This document shows positions 1 to 9,101 of a stretch of DNA of 64,000 nt, one piece after another; positions within the stretch are counted from its first letter, which is position 1; every line of letters starts with the position of its first letter. Below the pieces are notes generated by a model that worked only from the letters and a program-made list of their open reading frames with translations, made no database searches and was not told where the DNA came from. The translations under genes were made by a program, and so were the position numbers. Source of the DNA: Nemopilema nomurai. Its lineage: Eukaryota > Cnidaria > Scyphozoa > Rhizostomeae > Rhizostomatidae. Location of the stretch: positions 813,122-877,121 of the forward strand of contig ML133496.1 in assembly GCA_003864495.1 (NCBI GenBank), in the 5' to 3' direction.

Positions 1-284
1 TAATGAGGACAACAATGCAAGCTGGCCCTGAGAGATCGCATGACAACATTTCTTAAACCTAACGACGCATGATAATAAAAGCGCATTTAATTCGCCTGAA
101 ATGGATAAACTATCAAGGTTAATCACAGAGATTTATTTCAAAAAGAACATGAATTGAATAGGTCCTTTGCAAGGCGATAATAGCCTTGGCTTGCGCGAAA
201 GCTAGTCTGCATTCGTCGCTTTATTTCAGCTATAATAATCTCTTCATTGTGGCCAATCTTTTGTTTTCATTCATGCCCAACTGG

Positions 285-310
285 CCAATCAGAGGTGAGG
301 GTTCCCACGG
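285..310 (+). promoter_or_regulatory. Promoter module 1: CCAAT box plus Su(H)/CSL-type site
   Basis: A CCAAT box (285-289, within CCAATCAG) is followed 26 bp end to end by TTCCCACG at 302-309. The reverse complement CGTGGGAA is the classical high-affinity Su(H)/CSL (RBPJ) site used by Notch. The module lies about 310 bp upstream of the HES start codon. The same CCAAT-to-CCCACGG arrangement, with identical length, recurs at 378-403. Motif and spacing are seen directly; binding by CSL is inferred from family knowledge. Confidence 0.55.
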
Positions 311-377
311 TTTTCAACGTCCCAGCAGCGCTGTTATGTAAATAGCAAGGTGTTGCACGCGACTCGGGCGCAATCGA

Positions 378-403
378 CCAATCAGCGTGAAGCGGTCCCA
401 CGG
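378..403 (+). promoter_or_regulatory. Promoter module 2: duplicated CCAAT/CCCACGG unit
   Basis: Second copy of the 26-bp module found at 285-310, 93 bp downstream of the first. CCAATCAG opens it and TCCCACGG closes it at the same spacing. The CSL-like core here is GTCCCACG rather than TTCCCACG, so its reverse complement CGTGGGAC departs from the consensus at the last base and would be weaker. The equal length suggests a local duplication or selection on spacing. Confidence 0.4.
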
Positions 404-478
404 CTATGCCTCAATGCGGTTGACTCCTTAATCCAATTAGGTCCGCAGGGCCCATTTTGGCCGTCGACTGAGAAACTT

Positions 479-527
479 TTCCCACGCTATAACGCGCGCA
501 TGACTATAAGAGAAACTTAGCCACGCG
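479..527 (+). promoter_or_regulatory. HES core promoter: CSL site, TATA-like box, class C site
   Basis: TTCCCACG at 479-486 is a second perfect CGTGGGAA (reverse strand) CSL site. TATAAG at 505-510 is a possible TATA element. CACGCG at 522-527 matches the class C site bound by Hairy/HES repressors, and another CACGCG lies at 356-361. This would suit Notch activation with self-repression, a well-known circuit for HES genes. The transcription start is inferred to be near 535, about 85 bp before the ATG. Confidence 0.45.
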
Positions 528-619
528 AGCGACACACTTCGTATCCAATACGCTGAAAGAGGGAAGGTCCTGGAGCGTGCAGGTAAAACTAAGAGAAATT
601 AAAAGAGAGTGAAATAACA

Positions 620-2222
620 ATGAAGCCCAGTGTGGAAGAACAGTCGAAAAATGGAATCAACAAGAAAAAGGTATAAATAATTTTTATTTCTATTATTATT
701 TTTTATCGATGCTTTTGTGATTAATATGTGTTTGTTTTTAAGGTAGGCAGGTTGTTTATTGTACTGTATCTGAAAATAATTGTGCCTGTTTTTCATTGTA
801 GTTCAGCAAGCCGTTGATGGAGAGGAGAAGAAGGGCACGAATAAACGAGAGTTTAAATGAGCTGAAAAGTCTTGTGCTTTCGTCTCTGAACAAAGATCAT
901 TCCAAGTTCAACAAGATGGAAAAGGCCGATGTCTTGGAATTGACAGTCAATTACCTCAAATCACTGAGTGCCAGTGAGCAGCGGTCATCAACTGGTATGT
1001 TTTTTTATTTTCTTTTTCTTACTCAAAGTGCTGATCTTTCACATGGGTGTCTGTGAGATTCTAATTTTAATTGATCAGTGTTCTTATATATATGGAGAAG
1101 TCCCCCCTTTAATGTCACAAGCCCCGCCAGCATCGCATTTAGGCATGTCACCCAACCCCCCTCTTGCCCCCAAAATTTATTTCCACTCTGCAAGTTACCC
1201 ACCCCCCTTTGGAGGAATACTCAATTTCCAGCCCCGAAGAAATGCAGATGGGAGTCGTGAATTAGAGTTATTTGCACTTAGGCTGCATGGGTTTTGTCGA
1301 GACATGAAAGAACGAATGGGCACATTCCACCACGAGTATGCCACAAGACCCTTTATCAACAGCATCATTGTTTGCAGAATTTACGCGGGAAATCGTCAGC
1401 TCGCGTCAGCAAACAGACGCGATTGTCCGTTTACATTCCAACATCTTGAAGCTCTTTGTTGGACACCTGGGGTGAAAGGGGCAAAACAAAAGCCTCTTTG
1501 CTGACTTGATTATGAAAAGGAAAAGCTAAATTAACTATATAATATTTTAATTTGGGAACGGAAACAACAAATTCTCCCTTTTTTCACACGACGCGTGCCA
1601 ATTGTTTGAAGGGTGTGTTCCCGCCTAACATTAAGTTAATTATCAAGCCGAGACTAATGTCAAATTCTTCTAGCTTTTATCATCTTTTGAGAGCATTCTT
1701 GGGCCTAAGAAAGATTTCTAAAGCAATCTATATTGCGTGTTTGTTAAACGAAATATTCGTCACCCTTTTCAAGCTCAATTCTAACCCTTGATTCTTTGTG
1801 CAGATACCGAGACACATTTCATAGCTGGCTACAACGAATGCGCCCGGGAAGTCCAAAGCTACCTCCTCCGTTCCAAGGAGGTGAACCCGCAGGTCAAAGC
1901 ACGCATGCTAAGTCACATATCCGCGCCTCCGCCAGAGATGGCATCAAGATCGAACGTCCATTCGCAGGGGAAGCGAGATGAATCGGCGGTGTTTGTTGCG
2001 GGAAAGCCCTGCTTCTCTCCGGTTATGTCGGCGTACCCCTCACCGCCAGCCAGCCCAGTCAACGTGATGATGTCAAGGGTACCACACTCGCCAAGCGACG
2101 CTCCTCCTGAGTTTCAATGGGCCTCGTACTTAGAAAATAGACTATCGAACACTCAAGAGAAACAAGGAAACAAGAAGATGTTTTCAAATCAGAGGTTATG
2201 GCGGCCTTGGCAAAGTGTTTAG
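620..2222 (+). CDS. HES/Hairy-type bHLH-Orange transcriptional repressor
   Basis: Three exons: 620-670, 802-994 and 1804-2222, all with GT/AG borders, giving 220 aa. The ATG at 620 opens a 17-residue exon ending in KKK. The basic region begins at residue 20 with [13 protein letters not shown]; the proline at 21 is the hallmark of Hairy/E(spl)/HES factors. Helix 1 ([13 protein letters not shown]), loop and helix 2 ([15 protein letters not shown]) follow. An Orange domain starts near residue 86 ([18 protein letters not shown]). WRPW, the Groucho/TLE recruitment motif, sits at 214-217, followed by three extra residues QSV. The protein should be a nuclear repressor downstream of Notch. Its promoter carries two perfect CSL-type sites. 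Intron positions match those of the second HES gene at 17.7-19.4 kb. A 178-codon frame spanning the second intron is not part of the model. Orthology to a named HES member is not claimed. Confidence 0.93.
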
Positions 2223-5200
2223 TTTGGTCTGTTTCGTCGAAATTGTAACGTCAAAAGTAGTTTTATCTCTCTGGTGTTCATATCATGTACATATATTTTA
2301 TAATAACTTATGAGAAATTTCGGATGTAAATACGAGGGTACAATGTAGATTTGGAATTGAATTTTTGGATATTTTGTATCAAAGAGAACAAGACTATTGA
2401 TCTTTTGCATCTGATCTGGATTTCTGTCAGAGGCGCTGCCCCTATCCCAAAAGAGGGGTTCGTTTGGGGCACCGATGATTCCCTGGGGTGCAGATGTTGG
2501 ACCTCGATTCCACTGGAACAATCATGTGTCAGTCACACAGAAAACATCAACGTTGTCGCATTTACTGGTATTCCAATTTTCGCTGGCTCTCAAAAGCGTA
2601 GAAGGCCGAAATATTTAAAGAACTTGTACCAAAAGGCCGGTTCCATTCATTTGCAGCCAATATTCGCATAGATTGTTTGCTATTCGTGTGTCAAGTGCTT
2701 CATTGAGTAGTTTCCGCATATGCTGTCTCGCCCCTCTCTCTTTAAGTGTTAAGGCTCATAGTAGTCAAAAGTGAGAACTTAAGGAACTTTTGGTACTAAA
2801 ATCTGATGATTTGAGGTCTACGAATAAGGAACTTTCGGAACTAGGCCTTGAGGTAGGTTCCTTATAAAAAGAAGCGTGTATGCCCTCAAACATGGTAGCA
2901 GTGAATTCATAAACGTTTGCAAGCCACCGGAGAGTGCGGCTTCAAAATAAACTTTCTCTCTAATCGTAGTAAATTAAAAATCCAAAGCATTTCAGTCTCA
3001 TTTGCGGCTGTTGTTGCTGCTGCTTGGAAGCGGCCTGTCACAGCCATGGCTACCGGCGATACGGGAAACTGCGCAGCAGCATTCACTTTAACTCAAAACT
3101 AACAAGCAAATTTTCTTGGCAAAGGTATTTTTTCACTTTTATGACCACAATGTCAACCAAAGTACTTAGATAATTCAACATTATTCCGTTATGTGGATAA
3201 AAAGTTTAGCTGTAGTAAAACATCGAGCATGAAAAGTTAGTTTTAGTCCCGGCATTACGGGACTGGAGGAGACGAAGTTGCAGATGAGCCAAAAGATTAT
3301 TGTGGTGCTCCGATATGTTTGATCGACATTTTAGATACACGCGTACGAACTGCGATGGATAAACCTTGTTTCTTTATGTCAAGTGCAGAAATAGGCAATG
3401 AATCGTGAACGAAATGGTCAACACGAATAAAACGAGTAAAGCAAATGAACAAGGCTGGTGAATCGTCTGATTACCTAGGGCCCAGGCTCATTAGGGTCCA
3501 GGCCCCAGTACTTTGTGATTTAAAATGATTCTCAAAATGGATTGTGTAGCGATAGGCTAAGAAACGCTGTTACCTTTGGTAAGGAAAATGACTGATATAA
3601 GGAAAGTATAAGGAAATAGGAAAACTACGTTTAATTGATTGGTACACTGATGACTAATTCCTTCTTATCAGGGTCACTTTTTCGATAACACTGAATATCT
3701 ACTTATCATGGAAGTCCACGAGAGTCACGTGCTTCTGACAAGGTTTGCGAGACCACATTCCGGTTTTTCTTGTTTTGTCCCCAAAATCTAAGGAATGCCA
3801 CAATCCATTATCGATCATTTTAATTAATCATATGACTTCCAATTTAGGAATGTCGATTGAAAAGGGCATTTCAGCAGCCGCATTTACACGAGCCACTTTT
3901 CCTTGACAATTTTTCTTTGAGAAGTTTATTTTGCTCGTATAGATTTGGTTAGATTGAGGGAAAATGGCTCGATAATTTTTTACTCGACAAGAGGTTTGTC
4001 CGGCATAACGGGGCTTCAGTTCTCCATTCTAGTTTCCCACTAATCCCTTGATCTGCTTGCGATGATGGCTTGCTCAAGGCCGAGCCCAGCACGTTCGTTG
4101 TCTTTCTTTTCTTCGATATATAGAACATTAGTAGGGCTGCCACTGTCCCACATACAAAAAAGTTTGTTCTTCGTTAAGGGAGCCATTTCTGATTAAAACT
4201 TGGCGCGAAAAACGAGGGACGTCAGAAACGGAGACTAACCACGCCAGTAGATATTGTCAAAGAGATTTTTTATCATTTTACACCAGCAACAGGGCCCACG
4301 CTACCGGGAGATCGAGGGGGGCCATGGCCCCCACTTTCATGCGAAGAATGTAGTTCCAATATAACCATATAATGTTGCAGATTATCAAGTTCAATTCATT
4401 AGCCATGCCAACTCATTAGCTGCTCTGAAAATCTCTCCAAGCTCTCAGCTGCTAAGACCTGCTCTGACAAGATTCTGATACAATATCGTTGAAAATCTAG
4501 AAACGGAGATGTATGTCTCTGTGAGTGGAGATTAGAGCCTTAAATAACTGGGGGTCTGCCTTTCAAGAAATAAAGTCAACGAGAGCACGGATGATATATA
4601 TCGGAGTTATGAACCAGATTTATCAAGAAACTAACAAGCGATTGATAGTTTTCAGGGACTTGCTGAAGTTTAGGTGACCACAAAAAGGGAAGAAATCACT
4701 GTGACATTAATTGATTTTTATCAATAAATATCCCACAACAACGAATTTCGCTAATCAACTCAAAATTGCTTCTAGCTTCTAAGCAGGCCACAAACCAAAA
4801 ACTCTATGGCTAATATCTCATTTGCGTACCTGGAATATAGACATAAGTAATAATCGCTTACGTTGTGTGCGTCACTACTTGCTATGCAATCGGTTTTATA
4901 ACATCCGTTATATAACAACGATTGGATTCTACAACTGTCATACGCAATCGTTGGTAATGCATATTAACCTTGTCATGTCAATAACAAAAATGTTTTTGAC
5001 AGCAGCTGATTTCTTTGCCACCATTGGAGAATATTTCTCAGCCTCAATTTGGCGACGTGTCGTCAACAACATTAGTCTCTTCTTTGTATCCTAGGAGCCA
5101 AGTTGTGGTCTCTTCTTACCTGCTCTGGTCAATTGCATCCCACATTTCACCATCCGCATGCAGAAAGCTATTGTGAGACAAAATATTGAAGGCACACGAC

Positions 5201-7037
5201 CACGAGCGTTTGAAGCTTTTGGGATTAAATGTTGGGTGAAATCTTGGGTGCATTTGGCCGGGGCTTTAAGTGCTTAAAACACATACACCTTTTCGACTGC
5301 AAATCTCCTTTGTTTTCAATAGTGAGAAAGATGCTTCTTTGAGTTTGATGGTTTACAAGGTTTCCTCACACCTGCCAATAACGAACTCCAAAACTGATGA
5401 CAAATTGGACAACTCAGTGGGACAAGACAGTCTTACCAAACCCAAGCACGAGTTTATAGAAAGACGAAGCACTGTGTGCTTAGAAGTGGCTAGAGAAAAG
5501 ACTTCCCTGATTGCATTTATATCTCTAATGCTGAAGTGCATTTTTCTAAACGTGTCTATTGCGAATAATTTGTTGTGCTCTTGCAAAAGGAAAATTGGTT
5601 CATTTACTTATACTAAATGCGAAAAATAGCACTGCTTAAGTATCAATCTTTGCTTTGGAAGCTTGAGTCTACGAAAAAAATGATGGTGAACTTGGAAGTG
5701 CCCCTACTTGATCAAGTCATATGAAGAGCTGTGGGGACCAAATAAAATTGAAAAAAACAGCAACCCATGACTAAGGCTTAAAGGATTAATTACGCTTGCT
5801 TTGGTGAAGGTCACGGCACCAATCTGAATTTATGTTAGTGCCAGTATTATATGGAGAATCTTGACGGAATAAGCTTATCTCTTTCTTATCAACATTTGCA
5901 ATAGCAGCTGATTCAACCCCCTTTCTCCCAAATTCCAGCATTCGATAATAAATTGCCTTTGCAGCTAATGGAGGTGCCCCAATTCCAAATACAGCGTGGC
6001 GTCAACGGTCCCAAAAGGCCGATATCAAACAACAATATCATTAAAAGCAAGTGATGCTTTCTGTAGTAAAGCAGGTATTAAGCGAAATAGAACTTCAATA
6101 TATGATAATCATCAAAATAAAAACACATAAGAAGAGAAGAAGAAGTACCATGTATTAACACAGGTTAAGGCTAACTATGAGTTATGCGAATATCTTATGG
6201 CGTTGGTCTGTAGTAGGACTGGAATCTAATTACTATTTTATGCTAAATATGCCTATGATAATCTTCCTGTTTGTATATATTGTAATCGCTGTTTGGAATG
6301 ATTAGTCAGTTCATAACCTAAGTACGAGTTGCACGCTATCTCTCACTGTCGATCTCTGACTACTTAAACCCCATTACAGTTCGGGGGGGGGGGGTGTAAC
6401 ATTTCTTCCTTAGCCTGGCTGTTGCAATTGCTCATTGGCATTCAGTTTTCTCGCTCCTTCACATCCACCCAAGACGGTCTGCAGCAACTCTTTTATGATA
6501 CTTTGAAGCTTGACAAACTTGGGAAAGTACACTTTAAAAATGTGCTCCTGCCCCCATATTCAAAATGCTTCCAACTTCCTTGGGGTAAGCCCCTTCTTCC
6601 ACCCTGCCTTCCCCCCAGATTCTGAAAAATGTCTTAAAAACCCTGGTGTGAGCAGAAGCTTTGGTTTTAAAAAACGGTGTTAAATGGTTTTGGCATGCGC
6701 CCTATATAAGACTGGATACATCAAGGCTAATTTGATTTCATTGATCGATCAAATCTAAACACGATTCAGCTATCACAAGGAATCATCAACAACCTAGCAC
6801 TGGACATTAGTCAATCAGAAATAAAGAAATTGCAAGCTGTAACGCTCTAGATGTAACCAACAGAAAATATTTTCGTCTATTGTGCAGGTATTGGTCTTGA
6901 AATTAAAATCGTATCGATATAAAAAGTATGCATCTTCCAAAGTTGCATTGAAAGGGCTTCAAAGGAAAGTATGCTTATTGCTCTTCGTGAAATATTCCTG
7001 TAGGTATGGTATAAACTTTCAGAAAAATGGAAAAGAG
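2223..7037. other. HES 3' flank and intergenic DNA without recognisable genes
   Basis: AATAAA at 2946-2951 could be the HES polyadenylation signal, which would give a 3' UTR of about 750 nt. Reading frames here are short, lack splice-consistent extensions and resemble nothing I know. A run of 12 G lies at 6383-6394. I see no further gene. Confidence 0.5.
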
Positions 7038-7185
7038 AAAGTAACTAGAGAGTGCTGGCTCGAAAGCATGACCCGATAGCTCAGTTGGTAGAGCATTTGA
7101 CGTACAAAGTCAAGGGTCGTGAGTTCGGGTCCCGCTCGGGTCGGTTATTTTTCCGCACTCTCTATGATCCTTACAAAGTAACTAG
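7038..7185 (+). mobile_element. tRNA-derived SINE-like insertion with 11-bp direct repeats
   Basis: An 11-bp direct repeat, aaagtaactag, occurs at 7038-7048 and 7175-7185 and brackets a 126-bp segment, as a target-site duplication would. Inside lies a tRNA-like sequence (7070-7143). A 10-bp inverted repeat (tagagagtgc at 7046-7055, gcactctcta at 7155-7164) also surrounds the tRNA-like part. There is no poly-A tail. The combination suggests a retroposed tRNA-related element. The direct and inverted repeats are seen; the mechanism is inferred. Confidence 0.5.
7070..7143 (+). pseudogene. tRNA-like sequence, probably non-functional
   Basis: The acceptor arms GACCCGA (7070-7076) and TCGGGTC (7136-7142) pair perfectly. 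The D arm GCTCAGTTGGTAGAGC carries a good A box, and the T arm GTGAG-TTCGGGT-CCCGC carries a near-consensus B box. The T stem has an A-C mismatch. The anticodon arm fits a 7-base loop only with an extra nucleotide before the stem, giving anticodon ACA, which eukaryotic cytosolic tRNA sets do not normally use. The D and anticodon stems resemble tRNA-Cys. It is best read as a tRNA relic in a SINE-like insertion, though A and B boxes could still recruit RNA polymerase III. Confidence 0.5.
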
Positions 7186-8137
7186 CGTAACAGATCGTAA
7201 CAACGTAAATGAAGCAAAGCTAAACTCACTAGGACTAGAAGAACATAAAGAAAAGCAGATGGATTTCGCATAAACATCGATTGGAATAACTTAGGCCTAG
7301 CCCTCATGACCGAGTCATTCCTGCCTGAACTACCCATATATAAGTAAAAATTCGAGTTCCCGCATTAAACTGCTTCATTCTTTCAAAACTACAGCTAAAC
7401 TGCAGCTTTTCACAGTAGGAATTATAGTTAAAAAGGCTAAATTTGCCACCAGGACTTTAGGGGAAATGATCATCTCAATTGGCCTCTGGCGATATAAGCG
7501 TAAGATGCTTGGTCGTCAAGTTTACTTTTGATGATATCAACGACATTTCGATTGAAGTCTGACAAACGCAGAAATTGGATAAATTTCCTTACTTTCTTAT
7601 TTTTGTCGAAGTGCAGCATTTTGTATGGCAGAGGTTATTTTTCCTTCAACCATCGACTGGCAAGTTTGGGCCTGAATGCAGAGGATGCCCCTTGTAGATG
7701 TCTCTCTGGGGAGCAACCATACAATGACCCATTTGATTGCTATTGTTTCGGACATAAAGAGCGAGCGTGGGGGCCCAACCAGAGAAGCATTCTTTGCTTG
7801 ACTGAAAATGAAAGCGAAGACTTTGTAATCGTTGGAGAGTCGGAGAGTCGGGACAAATAGGGATGCAATGTTCTGGAACAAGGACACCCTGTCAAATGAA
7901 AGGAAAATTGTGACACAATAGTAGGCAAATCTTCTTGATAGAATATCATTATATGACGTAAATCACTAGAAGATGAAATCAAAGATGGCTACCTTGATGA
8001 CATAATTTCTACCTGCGTCATGGAAAAACTTATCAATTCCATACCTGCTGAACATTTGCCCCTGCATTTCCCTGCCTTCTTGTAATTACCCTGAATTGGT
8101 GGTTTTTCTCTAAAATTTGAGAACTAAATAAAAAAGG
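7186..8137. other. Intergenic DNA, no supported gene
   Basis: A 110-codon frame at 7528-7860 (+) has mixed composition, no recognisable domain and a competing frame on the other strand. I find no convincing splice context and do not call it. Nothing else is recognisable. Confidence 0.4.
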
Positions 8138-8460
8138 CCACAAATTTCTGCTTTTCATCCGTGAAAATGAGGCTCAGATACTGCTCTCGTCTATAAACAA
8201 GGATTGCATTCCCGCGATGTTGCAGAGAGAAAGCAGCCGCGTCAAATTCATAAAAGATGCAGTCTCCAAATCACGAGTCATTCGCCCTAAGAGAAGCACC
8301 TTTTAGAGATTCCAGATTCCACTGAAACATTATCGTATGGTTTGGCAAGCATGGTCGTCCTTTCATCTAGAGCCTCTTGCGTCTGTTACATTTCCATGGC
8401 ATGTCCAATTCTATATTGTCAGAAAGAGGTCGTTTTTTCACTTGGACTCTTGTAAAAGAG
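8138..8460 (+). mobile_element. Degenerate Penelope-like element, 3' fragment
   Basis: This stretch parallels the better preserved element at 58.7-59.5 kb. Shared landmarks in the same order are a tttctgcttttca segment, gagcagccgcgtc / agcagccgcgtc, the gttgc-rich linker and the terminal reading of a short Phe-rich end (...cttggactctt against ...cttgggttctt). A deletion removes much of the GIY-YIG part, and several stops and frame changes are present. It is a decayed fragment, not a gene. Confidence 0.55.
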
Positions 8461-8690
8461 GCTATGAGTAGAAGCTGGTTGTTCATTAGACGGCCAAGGA
8501 TGCCCTTACCCACAACGTCTCACGTGGTCTACGATCAGCAACTAGTTGTTCATCTTGTTAGCTTATAGTCATTGTCCGACCTTTGTATACCCTTATGCGC
8601 GTTGCTGGACAAAAATGTGGCACTGAAGCCGCAGAGGAGCTGCCGAGCACTTTACAGTTGACGTATAAAATCTTGAACTTTTTTTACTCT

Positions 8691-8845
8691 CAGTGGCAAG
8701 AAAAAGCGGAACAAGTTTTGCATACTTAAAGTACTTTCTCGTCCGACACTCCTCAGAGAATGCAAACGTCGGAAAATAACTGCTGACTGTATAAATAGCC
8801 AGGTGCGCATTGAAAACACTAGAGGGTGATACGAACTATTCTATT
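8691..8845 (+). repeat. MITE-like dispersed repeat, copy 1
   Basis: About 155 bp matching the left part of the MITE-like element at 46673-46902. Shared blocks include gcatact(t)aaagtact, the cgt..gacactcctca core, gcaaac(g)tcggaaaataac and ataaatagc. The right terminal repeat seen in copy 2 is not clear here. It lies about 260 bp beyond the stop codon of gene B. Confidence 0.6.
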
Positions 8846-9101
8846 CTATACTAGGTGTATGATACTATTCATTGGCAAAGGTAAGTGGTAAAATCTTTTT
8901 TGTCGAATTACACTTTAGAAAATAATAAGGCAATCAGAGATAAAAAAAGCTTCAAGACGACCAAGGAACGACAGAGCATTTAAAAAGAGGATTTATATCA
9001 TTGCTAGCTTCATATTAATATATCATAGTTAAACTTTTTTCCCACGTTTTGATATACAAGTACTTTTCTACATGTCAGGCAGTTCTTCTTAACTGTCTCT
9101 T

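Noticed and set aside
968..1504. 178-codon frame overlapping HES exon 2 and intron 2
   Set aside because: It runs in another frame across the exon 2 donor (gtatgt at 995) and into the intron. The bHLH and Orange exons join cleanly without it, and its composition shows no domain.
7070..7143. Functional nuclear tRNA
   Set aside because: The T stem has a mismatch, the anticodon arm is irregular with an unused anticodon (ACA), and the segment sits between direct repeats typical of an insertion.
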